Origin: Marinifilum breve
GTDB lineage: Bacteria > Bacteroidota > Bacteroidia > Bacteroidales > Marinifilaceae
NCBI RefSeq assembly: GCF_003202155.1
Contig: NZ_QFLI01000002.1
Location: 248,001 to 312,000, forward strand
Reading direction: 5' to 3'
DNA length: 64,000 nt
Part shown: positions 16,929 to 26,486 of the stretch, piece by piece
Position numbering within the stretch: position 1 is the stretch's first letter
Layout: the number at the start of each line of letters is the position of its first letter
Notes under the pieces: generated by a model
The model's input: the letters and a program-made list of their open reading frames with translations, nothing else
What the model was told of the DNA's origin: nothing
Database searches by the model: none
Made by a program: the position numbers and the translations under genes

Positions 16929-17195
16929 TTGGCCCAAATAATTGGACTCAATACCAAAAAGCTAAAAATGGGTTTCAAGCAGATTTTTGGCAATACCATT
17001 CATGTTCATCTTTTGGCTCATAAAATGAAACGAGCCTGCCATCTTTTGCTAAAATCAGATCTAAACATCGCCGAAGTTGGCCTGGAATGCGGATATGATA
17101 ATGCTTCGCACTTTTCTACGGCCTTTAAAAAGCAATTTGGGGTGAGGCCGCTGGATTTTCGGAGGGGAAGTTGGGAGAACAAGTGTTCATTTTGA
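16929..17195 (+). pseudogene. Truncated duplicate of the AraC-type DNA-binding domain
   Basis: The 88-residue frame repeats the C-terminal part of the AraC regulator at 15036-16049 from LNTKKLKMG to PLDFRRG with only one amino-acid change (G-F-D becomes G-Y-D). At DNA level 16942-17171 matches 15790-16020 almost base for base, with one single-base length difference in the G-run after TTTTCGGAGG. There is no promoter, no sensor domain and only a TTG-like start. So it is a broken segmental copy, although a stand-alone HTH peptide cannot be excluded. Confidence 0.85.
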
Positions 17196-17248
17196 GAAAA
17201 ACGTACCCTTATAGCTTAAATCATATTTAAATTACCAGATATTGTATT

Positions 17249-17408
17249 TAACCACTGAGATCACAGAGGAACACAGAGTGGTAATTCATATTGGTCAGTA
17301 TGCTTAATTAAAAGCGGTAAGGTATTATTAAATCTGAAAATAATGAGTTAACAAGGAATAGACATATTGATCTCTCTGTGAAACACTGTGTGCTCTGTGG
17401 TCAACTTA
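17249..17408. repeat. Inverted CACAGAG-type intergenic repeat
   Basis: The left arm TAACCACTGAGATCACAGAG continues GAACACAGAGTGG. The right arm TCTCTGTGAAACACTGTGTG continues CTCTGTGGTCAACTTA, its imperfect reverse complement. About 90 bp lie between. This kind of repeat is common between genes in Bacteroidota. The rest of the 470-bp gap (17409-17662) shows nothing recognised. Confidence 0.6.
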
Positions 17409-17662
17409 AACGATGCTAAATTGGATTAAATGAAAGCAAGTTCAGTTCAAAAAATTCCGAATTTGACTATCCAATCAAACTCTCTCTCCAGATGCAAATA
17501 AAGCTCTCTTTTTACTTATTTATCAAAGCGAGCATTACGACTATTCTAAAGTGGATCTCAGCTATCCAAACACTTCAATTTAAACATGCTCTAAATTTAA
17601 AAACCAGCAGTTTAAGAACTTTATAAATCAGTAAATTTATGATTCATACAAAAGACTAGATT

Positions 17663-19213
17663 ATGAATCAAAAGAATCTCAAACTGATGCGTTTCTCCTT
17701 ACATATCCATCTGAAAAAAATTATGGCTTTGCTACTGCTTAACTGCAGTGCTTTTATTGTTCTTGCACAAACTCCTGATTGGATCAATTACAATTCCCGT
17801 CAACTTCAATACTCCAATGCACATTATTACACCGGATATGTAGAAAATTGCTATACAAAAAAGGAAAACCCACACGATTTTCTGGAAAAGCAGAAAGAGA
17901 AAGCTGCATCCAACCTGAGTGAAAATGTTCAGATTCGAGTAGAATCATTAACAACAAATTTGTCGCAACAGAAAAACAATGTGGTTTCATCCTATTTTAA
18001 AAATTCAATTGCAACCTACTCCAATGTTGACCTGGTGGGACTACAATATCTTACACATATCGATAAAAAAGAGAAAAAAGTATACGTACTGGCCTATATC
18101 GAAAAGCAGGCATTAAACAAATACTATCAGAAGAAATTACAGTCGGAAGTTACCAAATTGGAGAATTTAATACAGCGTGCAGAATCATTTTACGAAACTT
18201 CGAATACCAAACAAGCTCAAAATGAATACTCCAATGCATTGCTGCAGGCCAACAAATGCAATTCTGTTCAAGCATTGCTTTATGCAAGCGATACAGGTTA
18301 CAGTACTACATCACAAACCGAGAGATTGATTCAATTGAATCGAAGGCTGAATCAACTATTGATAAAAATTGAATCAGGAGAAAAGCGTTCCATAAACGAT
18401 TTGGCTGCCTTATTATCTGAAAAGGTCATAAAGGGAATTCCATCTCCTGCTCAATTAAAAATGAGCTATCCCACTTATGCCGATACAAAGTTCACCAGTC
18501 CTTTTGCCAAACGATTTGCCCAAGCTCTACAACAGGAATTAAGCAATAAAGGCATTGGCATTCTAGAAACCCCCGAGCATAACACTCTTTTTTTGAAAGG
18601 AACTTATTGGGAAGAGGGCGAAAACATCAGGCTATCCCTAGCTGTAAGTGATGTAAATGGCAAACTAATCTGTGCTGATGAAAATATCATGAACAAGCAA
18701 TATCTAATCGATAAGCAGATTAGTTACAAAGCCGAAAACTTTAGCGATGCCTATACCCGAATGCAGCACTTCCGAAAAGATGAAATGCTCAGCGGTGACA
18801 TGCTTCTCGAGCTTTGGACCAATAAAGGTGATGAGAACCTATTGTTCCAGGAAGGAGAAAGATTGAAGCTTTTTGTAAGGGTAAATACTCCCTCCTATTT
18901 GCGGGTGATTTACTACCTGGCTGATGGCTCGAAAGTATTGCTTTTGGACAACTACTACATCGATCAAAGCAAAATCAACAAGGTAGTTGAAATTCCTGAT
19001 GAATTTGAATGTGCAGAACCTTTTGGCTATGAAACATTGCAATTGTCTGCACAAACCAAAGCATTCAAGTCTTTGCAAACCCAAGTTCAATACGGATACC
19101 AATTTATTACAGAAAGTACAAATGCCATAATGGCCAATACCCGAGGCTTTAAAAAAGTTAGCAGCGCGGATAAAAAAGCCGAAGTTCGATTGAACATGAC
19201 AACCTATCGCTAA
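17663..19213 (+). CDS. Exported LPP20-like/DUF4384-like protein, probable partner of the caspase-fold proteases
   Basis: The N-terminus contains a hydrophobic signal (KIMALLLLNCSAFIVLAQ). ATGs at 17663, 17687 and 17723 are all possible starts, the last giving a compact signal peptide. Residues about 40-180 look like an LPP20-type domain (PDWINYNSRQLQYSNAHYYT, LAYIEKQALNKYYQKKL). A helical region follows, and residues about 375-480 match the DUF4384 pattern: GDMLLELWTNKGDENLLFQE, LKLFVRVNTPSYLRVIYYLA, DGSKVLLLDNYY. DUF4384 domains are often found fused to or beside caspase, trypsin or kinase domains. It lies 42 nt upstream of the first caspase gene, on the same strand. It may receive an envelope signal and pass it on; that part is inference. 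Confidence 0.7.
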   Translation: MNQKNLKLMRFSLHIHLKKIMALLLLNCSAFIVLAQTPDWINYNSRQLQYSNAHYYTGYVENCYTKKENPHDFLEKQKEKAASNLSENVQIRVESLTTNLSQQKNNVVSSYFKNSIATYSNVDLVGLQYLTHIDKKEKKVYVLAYIEKQALNKYYQKKLQSEVTKLENLIQRAESFYETSNTKQAQNEYSNALLQANKCNSVQALLYASDTGYSTTSQTERLIQLNRRLNQLLIKIESGEKRSINDLAALLSEKVIKGIPSPAQLKMSYPTYADTKFTSPFAKRFAQALQQELSNKGIGILETPEHNTLFLKGTYWEEGENIRLSLAVSDVNGKLICADENIMNKQYLIDKQISYKAENFSDAYTRMQHFRKDEMLSGDMLLELWTNKGDENLLFQEGERLKLFVRVNTPSYLRVIYYLADGSKVLLLDNYYIDQSKINKVVEIPDEFECAEPFGYETLQLSAQTKAFKSLQTQVQYGYQFITESTNAIMANTRGFKKVSSADKKAEVRLNMTTYR

Positions 19214-19255
19214 ACCATTTTCTGGATTTAAAACCTCTCTTTTTCACAATAGACT

Positions 19256-22165
19256 ATGAAGACAAAAACACTGTTCTGGATATTCTTATTTACTCAACTC
19301 ATATTGGCTAATTTTAATGTGGCGGGCCAAAACACTACGCCTAAACTTAGATTGAACCCTGAAATGCACTTGACAAAGATAGCTCGCATAAAAATGAGTA
19401 CCGATGCTCAAGGGAAATACATTCTTACCGTGGCCTGTGATAAAACTGCCAAACTGTGGGATGCAAATACAGGGAATTTAATTCGCACCTTCCGTCCTCC
19501 CATCGGCTCGGGTTTCGAAGGTTCACTCTGGGCTGGTGCAATTAGTCCCGATGGAGAAATTGTAGCTGTTGGAGGTTTTACAGGCTTAAGCTGGAATCAG
19601 TCAACTTCAATTTATATCTTCAATCGATCAACAGGCAAATTAATTCAATCTCTATCTGGCCTTAACACTGTAGTTACGGATATTGAATTTTCTCCCGATG
19701 GTAAGTTTATGGCAGCTGCACTAATGGAAAAAAGTGTGGAAATCTTCAAATCTTCCATCATTGATGGAAAAATTAAATGGAGCAAACTAAAGAGTTTGAG
19801 TGGCTATGGTCCTGAACTAATAAACAATGTAGCCTTTTCCTCTCACGGTAAACTTGCAAGTATATGTGACGATGGAAAGATTCGTCTTTACGACAAGTAC
19901 TTTAACTTAATCAATGAAACCACAGGAACAGGTAATCTGCCTTACACAATATGCTTTTCACCAGACGAACAAAAAATAGCTATAGGATACATGGATATCC
20001 CAAAGTTAGATGTCTTTTCTGCAGCAAACCTAAATTTACTATATCGTCCAAGTTTAAATGAAATTGATCTTAATGATGGCGTAAGCTATGCTGTTTGTTT
20101 CTCTACAGACGGTAAGTATTTATATGGTGGTGGCATTTATCCCAAACAAACACATGGAGATTCATGGAATGTAATTCGAAGATGGGACAATGCCGGACAA
20201 GGCAGCTATACGGATTATCCGGTATCTCTTGACAATTCGGTAATGGAAATCAGAATTGCAAGAAAAGATCCAACACAATCCATTCTTTTTGGAGGTATAT
20301 TCGCCCAACCCTATATAAGCAAAATGAGTTTGTCAGGTGATATACAGTATTCCAAATCAGGTAATTTTTATGATTTTATAAATTCTGATTACGATCATCT
20401 CATGATCAATGAAACTGGAGATGAAATTGCCTTTACACCAGCAAATGGATCCCCCACTTCATTTTCGCTTAAAAACCGAAGACTAGGAGAATTTGAATAT
20501 TTATCGGATTATAAATCCTATTCGGATAACGAATCTGGCATATTTATTACAGATTGGGACAATACCAAACATCCTAAAATTAATGGTAAGACTACTAGTT
20601 TTCTTGGAGAACATGATACAAGCATTTCAACCGATATTGCAGACGGAGGTGAAAAGATTGTATTCGGTGGGAATACACAAATTTACTGCACCGATAAGCT
20701 TGGGCATAAAATCTGGGAAACTCCGGCACAACTAAAAAGTGCATATGCAGTAAATATCAGTGGAAACAACGAGGTAGTTGCTACTACACAAGATGGTGGA
20801 ATTATTACTTGGTATAGCATGGCGGATGGAGAGCTTTTGCTCACACTATACGTGGATCCCAAAACTCAAAAATGGATTCTATTTACTCCTTCCGGACTTT
20901 TTGATTGTAGTCCCGGGGCAGAATCCCTTGCAGGATGGCACATCAATCAAGGAGCAGATCAAGAAGCGAAATTTTATCCTTTGAGTCAGTTCTACGAAAA
21001 ATACTATACCCCAAATCTTGGAGCACGTATTCTTGGAGGTGAAGACATACAATTTGAGAATGTTCTGGCAGATTTAAAACTACCACCTCTGGTTGAAATT
21101 TTGACGCCTCGAAATCATGAAATTAGCACCAAGAAAGAAATTGAGATTACGGTAAAAGTCACCGACCAGGGAGGTGGAATTGATAACATTCAATTGTACC
21201 TAAACGATAAGTTGGTAGAAACCTCTCAACGCGGTTTTAAAACCGTCAAGAAAAATGGAGAATCAAAAACCAAGACTTTTCACGTTTCCTTGGTAAATGG
21301 AAAAAACAAAATTCGAGCTACTGCCTTTAACGAGCAAAGAACAGAGAGTATTCCTCACGAGATTACTGTGTTCTACGAAGGAAGTACATACAAACCCAAT
21401 TTACACCTATTGGCAATTGGGATCAACCAGTACAAAAACCCACGCTACAAACTCAACTATGCTGAAGCCGATGCCAGTGGTTTTCTCAATGAGTTTAAGA
21501 AAGGATCGAGTGATGTGTTCGAGAATGTAAATATTACCTACCTAAAAAATGAGGAGGTTACTCGTACCAGTATTTTACAAGAGTTTGAAAAACTAAAGCA
21601 AACAGCCAAACCAGAAGATGTTTTTGTTTTTTACTATGCGGGACACGGGGTAATGAGCGAAGAAAAGCAATCCCAGTTCTATATTGTACCTTATGATGTT
21701 ACACAGATTTACGGAAACAATGAATTGCTTCAATCAAAAGCTGTTTCGTCCAACGAATTGCAAACTTTTGCAACGAAACTAAGAGCACAAAAACAAATGT
21801 TTGTTATTGATGCTTGCCAAAGTGGTGGTATGACAGAACTGTTAGCATCTCGTGGAGCTGCCGAAGAAAAGGCCATTGCTCAATTGGCTCGAAGCACAGG
21901 AACCTATTGGTTGGCCGCAAGTAATTCGGAACAATTCGCTACAGAACTTGCAACATTGGGTCATGGTATATTCACATATGCCATATTAGAAGGTTTAAAA
22001 GGTCAGGCCGATAGTGGCTCCAAGGACAGGAAGATCACAGTGCAAGAATTGGATGGTTTTCTAAACGACAGAGTACCTGAGTTGTCAAAAAAATACAAAG
22101 GAGAATATCAGTATCCAAACAGTTATGGATATGGTCAGGACTTCCCTCTTGTAATCATTAAATAA
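19256..22165 (+). CDS. Exported WD40-caspase-fold protease (peptidase C14-like), paralog 1
   Basis: The 969-residue protein has a signal peptide (LFWIFLFTQLILANFNVAGQ). A WD40-type beta-propeller spans about 30-560 (DKTAKLWDANTGNLIRTF, ISPDGEIVAVGGF). An Ig-like domain follows at about 610-700 (LPPLVEILTPRN). The caspase-fold domain spans about 715-969. His797 lies in FYYAGHGVMS and Cys854 in FVIDACQSGG, the catalytic dyad of peptidase family C14. The final loop LNDRVPELSKKYKGEYQYPN resembles bacterial caspase-like proteins. The signal peptide places the protease in the periplasm or outside. A paralog follows after 52 nt. The substrate and trigger are unknown. Confidence 0.9.
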   Translation: MKTKTLFWIFLFTQLILANFNVAGQNTTPKLRLNPEMHLTKIARIKMSTDAQGKYILTVACDKTAKLWDANTGNLIRTFRPPIGSGFEGSLWAGAISPDGEIVAVGGFTGLSWNQSTSIYIFNRSTGKLIQSLSGLNTVVTDIEFSPDGKFMAAALMEKSVEIFKSSIIDGKIKWSKLKSLSGYGPELINNVAFSSHGKLASICDDGKIRLYDKYFNLINETTGTGNLPYTICFSPDEQKIAIGYMDIPKLDVFSAANLNLLYRPSLNEIDLNDGVSYAVCFSTDGKYLYGGGIYPKQTHGDSWNVIRRWDNAGQGSYTDYPVSLDNSVMEIRIARKDPTQSILFGGIFAQPYISKMSLSGDIQYSKSGNFYDFINSDYDHLMINETGDEIAFTPANGSPTSFSLKNRRLGEFEYLSDYKSYSDNESGIFITDWDNTKHPKINGKTTSFLGEHDTSISTDIADGGEKIVFGGNTQIYCTDKLGHKIWETPAQLKSAYAVNISGNNEVVATTQDGGIITWYSMADGELLLTLYVDPKTQKWILFTPSGLFDCSPGAESLAGWHINQGADQEAKFYPLSQFYEKYYTPNLGARILGGEDIQFENVLADLKLPPLVEILTPRNHEISTKKEIEITVKVTDQGGGIDNIQLYLNDKLVETSQRGFKTVKKNGESKTKTFHVSLVNGKNKIRATAFNEQRTESIPHEITVFYEGSTYKPNLHLLAIGINQYKNPRYKLNYAEADASGFLNEFKKGSSDVFENVNITYLKNEEVTRTSILQEFEKLKQTAKPEDVFVFYYAGHGVMSEEKQSQFYIVPYDVTQIYGNNELLQSKAVSSNELQTFATKLRAQKQMFVIDACQSGGMTELLASRGAAEEKAIAQLARSTGTYWLAASNSEQFATELATLGHGIFTYAILEGLKGQADSGSKDRKITVQELDGFLNDRVPELSKKYKGEYQYPNSYGYGQDFPLVIIK

Positions 22166-22217
22166 TAACGTAAATGTTCATGTATTTTGAATCAGCATTC
22201 CTTTACCCAATAAACTT

Positions 22218-25106
22218 ATGAAGACAATAAAACTATTTTGGATTTGTTTAAGTATTTGCCTTTTCTCTCTTAATTATAATTTGATTGCACAAAGTACTGT
22301 GCCCATTTTACGATTGAATACGGAAATGCACACAGCAAAAATAAATAGGATCAGTACCGATGCAAGTGGTAAATTCTTTTTCACGGTTTCTGATGATAAA
22401 ACAGCAAAATTGTGGGATGCAAAAAGTGGAGAACTAATTCGAACTTTTCGTCCTCCTATAGGTTATGGTTTCGATGGCAAACTTTATGCGGGAGCAATAA
22501 GCCCCAATGGGCAAATTGTAGTAGTTGGCGGATATACAGGAAAAAAGAATGCACATAAAAACATTTACATTTTCAATCGAGCAAACGGAAAACTTTTGCA
22601 GCGTTTACCAGGACATGAAGACGTAATTTTTGATATTGAATTTTCACCTAACAACAAATATTTTGCAGCTGCTCTTGGCAGTGGAGGCATAGTAATCTAC
22701 AGGTTTGAATACTCCAAAGTGAAATCCAAATTTGTCAAGCATAAATTTCTAGATGGATACAATTCACGTTCCTATAATGTTGCCTTCTCTTCTTCCGGAA
22801 AATTTGCCAGTGTATGTTTAGATGGTAAAATTCGCCTTTACGATAAGAATTTTACCTTGATTAAAGAATGCATGGGTGCAGGCAAACGCCCTTCTTCCAT
22901 CTCTTTTTCGCCTAACGATAAAAAAATAGCTGTAGGATATACAGATTCTCCCAAAGTTGAAGTTTTTTCTGCATCCGACTTAAAATTACTCTACACTCCA
23001 AAATTAGGCGAAATGAATAAGAATGGAGGGCTCGGTTATTCTGTTTGTTTTTCTGCCGATGGAAATTATTTATATGGTGGAGGTAGATATTCCAAATATA
23101 TAAATGGAAAGTGGAATCATATAATCCGTCTATGGACTAATGCTGGAGAAGGGAGTTATACAGATTATCCTGCCTGTAACAATTCAATAATGGATATGAA
23201 ATGCTTAGGGTCAGGCTATGATCAAGCATTATTATACGGTAGTTATCAGCCTGATCTTGGCAAGCTGGATGCCTTTGGAAATATAAACTACTCCAAAGCA
23301 GGTGAATTGAATGATTTTGCAAATTCCCAGTACAAATATTTTAAAATAAATAATACAGGAGATGAAATTTCCTTCAAGCCGAGAGGTGGAAATGTTATTT
23401 GTTTTTCAGTTAGGAACAGAAAACTTACAACTGATGAAAATCAATCTGATTTAAACCTCTATACTGACAAACAATCAGGCACTTTAGTTACTGAATGGCA
23501 AGATTCTTATCAACCTAAAATAAATGGCAAGTTGACTCAACTGCTCAAAAAATATGAAAGGTGTCGTTCAACGGACATTTCTAATAGAGGCGATAAAATC
23601 GTTTTAGGAGCTAGTTGGTATATTTACTGCACAGATATTTTAGGAAATAAACTTTGGGAAGCTCCAACACAAGGTGCGGCATGGTCTGTTAACATTAGTC
23701 AAAATGATAAAGTTATTGCTTCCACGCAAGAAAATGGACTCATAAACTGGTATAATATGCAAAATGGAGAACTCTTACTAAGTCTCTTAGTCCATCCCAA
23801 ATCACAAGAATGGATAATGTATACTCCATCAGGTCTATTTGACTGTAGTGCTGGGGCTGAATCTCTTGCGGGATGGCACATCAATCAAGGTCCTGATAAG
23901 GAGGCCAAGTTTTACCCCTTGAGTCAATTCTACGAAAAGTACTACACTCCAAATCTTGGGGCACGAATTCTTGGTGGTGAGAATATCAATATGGGTAATG
24001 ATTTATTGGCCAATATGAAGCTTCCTCCTCTTGTGGAAATCCTAAGTCCGAAAAATGCTCTTGAAAGCAATAGTAAAAAGATCCAGGTTTCAGTGAAGAT
24101 TACAGATCAAGGAGGTGGTGTTGATAATGTTCAACTGTATTTAAATGACAAATTAATAGAGGTTTCTCATCTGGATTTTAAATCAGCAGATACCAATGCA
24201 CAGTCAGTAACAAAGACCTTTGATATTGCCTTAGTACATGGAGCAAACCGAATTCGTGCGACTGCTTTTAACAAGCAAAGAACGGAAAGTATTCCACATG
24301 AGATTACTGCTTTCCATGAAGGAAGCATTCATAAAACCAACATACACTTATTGGCTATTGGTGTTAATGAATATAAGAACCCACGCTATCAGCTTAACTA
24401 TGCAGAAGCGGATGCATCAAGCTTTCTCAACGAAGTAAAAAATGGTTGTAATGGTGTATATGAAAATATTAGCATTACTTATATCAAAAATGAAGAGGCA
24501 ACCAGAACAAGAATTATACAAGAATTTGAAAGATTAAAAAGTACTGCTCAACAGGAAGATGTATTCATATTCTACTATGCAGGACATGGTGTAATGAGCG
24601 AAGAAAGTAAATCGCAGTTCTACATAGTACCCTATGATGTTACACAAATGTATGGCAACATAGCAATGCTTCAATCAAAAGGCATTTCTGCCAATGAATT
24701 AAAAACCTTTTCAACAGAATTGAAAGCACAAAAACAATTGTTTGTCATTGATGCTTGTCAGAGTGGTGGTATGACTGAGCTTTTGGCATCGAGAGGTGCT
24801 GCTAAAGAAAAAGCCATTGCTCAACTGGCAAGAAGTACAGGAACCTATTGGATCACTGCCAGTAAATCGGAACAATTTGCCAGTGAATTTGCATCACTGG
24901 GCCACGGTATTTTTACCTACGCAATATTACAAGGTTTAAAAGGTGATGCTGATGGCGGAACAAAAGACAAAAAGATCACGGTGAAAGAATTAAGTAGATT
25001 CTTAAATGATAAAGTTCCTGAACTATCAGAAAAATACAAAGGAGATGCTCAATATCCTACTACATATGTATATGGACAGGATTTTCCAATTGTAATCATT
25101 AAGTAA
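22218..25106 (+). CDS. Exported WD40-caspase-fold protease (peptidase C14-like), paralog 2
   Basis: The 962-residue protein aligns end to end with the preceding gene. It has a signal peptide (LFWICLSICLFSLNYNLIAQ), a WD40 propeller, an Ig-like linker (LPPLVEILSPKN) and a caspase fold with His790 in FYYAGHGVMS and Cys847 in FVIDACQSGG. Identity is highest in the caspase part and at the propeller exit (PSGLFDCSAGAESLAGWHIN), and lower in the middle of the propeller. This suggests different ligands with a conserved protease. Both catalytic residues are intact, so neither copy is a pseudo-enzyme by this criterion. It is the last gene of the cluster and is followed by a palindromic repeat, not a classic terminator. 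Confidence 0.9.
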   Translation: MKTIKLFWICLSICLFSLNYNLIAQSTVPILRLNTEMHTAKINRISTDASGKFFFTVSDDKTAKLWDAKSGELIRTFRPPIGYGFDGKLYAGAISPNGQIVVVGGYTGKKNAHKNIYIFNRANGKLLQRLPGHEDVIFDIEFSPNNKYFAAALGSGGIVIYRFEYSKVKSKFVKHKFLDGYNSRSYNVAFSSSGKFASVCLDGKIRLYDKNFTLIKECMGAGKRPSSISFSPNDKKIAVGYTDSPKVEVFSASDLKLLYTPKLGEMNKNGGLGYSVCFSADGNYLYGGGRYSKYINGKWNHIIRLWTNAGEGSYTDYPACNNSIMDMKCLGSGYDQALLYGSYQPDLGKLDAFGNINYSKAGELNDFANSQYKYFKINNTGDEISFKPRGGNVICFSVRNRKLTTDENQSDLNLYTDKQSGTLVTEWQDSYQPKINGKLTQLLKKYERCRSTDISNRGDKIVLGASWYIYCTDILGNKLWEAPTQGAAWSVNISQNDKVIASTQENGLINWYNMQNGELLLSLLVHPKSQEWIMYTPSGLFDCSAGAESLAGWHINQGPDKEAKFYPLSQFYEKYYTPNLGARILGGENINMGNDLLANMKLPPLVEILSPKNALESNSKKIQVSVKITDQGGGVDNVQLYLNDKLIEVSHLDFKSADTNAQSVTKTFDIALVHGANRIRATAFNKQRTESIPHEITAFHEGSIHKTNIHLLAIGVNEYKNPRYQLNYAEADASSFLNEVKNGCNGVYENISITYIKNEEATRTRIIQEFERLKSTAQQEDVFIFYYAGHGVMSEESKSQFYIVPYDVTQMYGNIAMLQSKGISANELKTFSTELKAQKQLFVIDACQSGGMTELLASRGAAKEKAIAQLARSTGTYWITASKSEQFASEFASLGHGIFTYAILQGLKGDADGGTKDKKITVKELSRFLNDKVPELSEKYKGDAQYPTTYVYGQDFPIVIIK

Positions 25107-25115
25107 TAGTTGTAA

Positions 25116-25154
25116 GCATGCTAAGTATCATATTCATTGGAGATGCTTAGCATG
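25116..25154. repeat. Dispersed palindromic repeat (GATGCTTAGCAT family), copy 3
   Basis: CATGCTAAGTATC and GATGCTTAGCATG form a stem with one mismatch around about 12 nt. It lies 10 nt after the second caspase gene stop and may serve as its transcript end or stabiliser. Confidence 0.7.
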
Positions 25155-25282
25155 TTATCGCTTCCAAAAATCATTCTGCCATAAAATCCTAAGAATAAGA
25201 GAATTCTATCATTCGATATAAATTCTTGAAATTATCCACCAAATATGTATATCTAAAAGACAGGGACATAATGCATGCAAAA

Positions 25283-26269
25283 TTAAACCGCTTCTCTATA
25301 CTTTCTCGGTGTAACACCAAACCTCCTTTTAAAGGCAGTTGTGAAGTGCGATGAATATTCGTAACCGCAATCCAAAGCAATTTCGAATATGGTTCTTTCA
25401 GTATCTAAAAGTAACTGACGAGCCATAATCATTTTGTGTTCGAACAAACAGCCATATATGGTTTGCTGATATACTTCCTTAAAGGCATACTTTAACTTTT
25501 TTTCATCCATGCCAATCATTTTTGAAAGGCTGCTAATACTTGGTGGATTCGCAATATCTGATAGCAACAAATGTTTGGCTTCATGTATTTTATCCAAATC
25601 TCTTTTTTTAGAACAGTGCATTTGATCTGTTTTCGTATCCTTACTACTAAAGTTGTTTATTTGTAGCGCTATTAATTCCAAAACCTTCGATTCGGTATAC
25701 AAATCACGAACACTTCCCATGGTGTATGCATTGTGAATTTGCGAGATGGCCAAATTCATTTCGGCCGTGGTAGATAAATGTTTATCCTGTAGGCAATAAT
25801 CATGCTTGTAATTAAATTCATTATAGATATTGCCCAACAAATCAGGATATCTATTGACCAATTCTTCCAAATATTCCGTATCGAAAGTAATGCCAAAGCT
25901 ACGAAATAGGTCGTTTTTAGCATAGGTTGATTGCCATGAGATATCTTCAGGAAAAGTCCATATGTTATTTTTACCTTCCCAAAGCTTGTCATCATGCTTG
26001 CCACCTGCAATTGAGCTTTTTATGTTCCCATCCAAAATAAAATACAAAGCAAAAACCGGGGCAATACTGGTCGTTTTGACCTTCAATTCATTCCTAGCTA
26101 GTATTTCTATGTCAGATAAAACAAATCCTCTTTTATACTCATTACAGAAGGCAAGTTTGCCAAGTTTATCATTTTCGAGACATACTTCACTTGAATTACT
26201 GTGTAATATATTCTCCTGCAACAAAAAATTTTGTTCTTTATCACTAGTAATTTCCAGACTATAATTCAT
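25283..26269 (-). CDS. AraC-family regulator, likely controller of the divergent siderophore-uptake genes
   Basis: The 328-residue protein has a sensor domain at about 1-210 and a double HTH: SISSLSKMIGMDEKKLKYAF and TIFEIALDCGYEYSSHFTTA, ending FKRRFGVTPRKYREAV. The arrangement matches PchR-like AraC regulators, which in Gram-negative bacteria bind ferric siderophores and activate the cognate TonB receptor. It is transcribed divergently from the XusAB-like pair across a 217-bp control region, which supports that role. The ligand is unknown. It is a paralog of the regulator at 15036, but more distant than the duplicated fragment at 16929. Confidence 0.9.
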   Translation of the reverse strand: MNYSLEITSDKEQNFLLQENILHSNSSEVCLENDKLGKLAFCNEYKRGFVLSDIEILARNELKVKTTSIAPVFALYFILDGNIKSSIAGGKHDDKLWEGKNNIWTFPEDISWQSTYAKNDLFRSFGITFDTEYLEELVNRYPDLLGNIYNEFNYKHDYCLQDKHLSTTAEMNLAISQIHNAYTMGSVRDLYTESKVLELIALQINNFSSKDTKTDQMHCSKKRDLDKIHEAKHLLLSDIANPPSISSLSKMIGMDEKKLKYAFKEVYQQTIYGCLFEHKMIMARQLLLDTERTIFEIALDCGYEYSSHFTTAFKRRFGVTPRKYREAV

Positions 26270-26328
26270 TCCACCTTAAATTAAATTATTTCCCCTTTTT
26301 ATTAAACATTTCAATTCTTGACCCAATC

Positions 26329-26336
26329 TATATTTG
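26329..26336 (+). promoter_or_regulatory. Bacteroidota -7 box of the XusAB-like operon
   Basis: TATATTTG is an exact TAnnTTTG. The expected -33 region contains only a weak TTTC. It lies 150 nt before the ATG, giving a leader that contains the inverted repeat at 26419-26436. Confidence 0.5.
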
Positions 26337-26418
26337 CGGTAATTATTCCTAGCCCAAATAGATTTGATAAATCTAGTTTTTATGATGTGAAGCTACAATC
26401 CTCTATTATGGTGAAATG

Positions 26419-26436
26419 CATCATGTACCAATGATG
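26419..26436. promoter_or_regulatory. Candidate operator CATCAT-N6-ATGATG
   Basis: A 6-bp inverted repeat with a 6-bp spacer lies in the divergent control region between the AraC gene and the TonB receptor. It is downstream of the likely start of transcription, so it could also be an RNA stem. Binding by the AraC protein is a guess. Confidence 0.3.
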
Positions 26437-26486
26437 AATTCTAGCATGGGAAAGGAATGCAAATAAACTTTTAATGAATTAAACAA

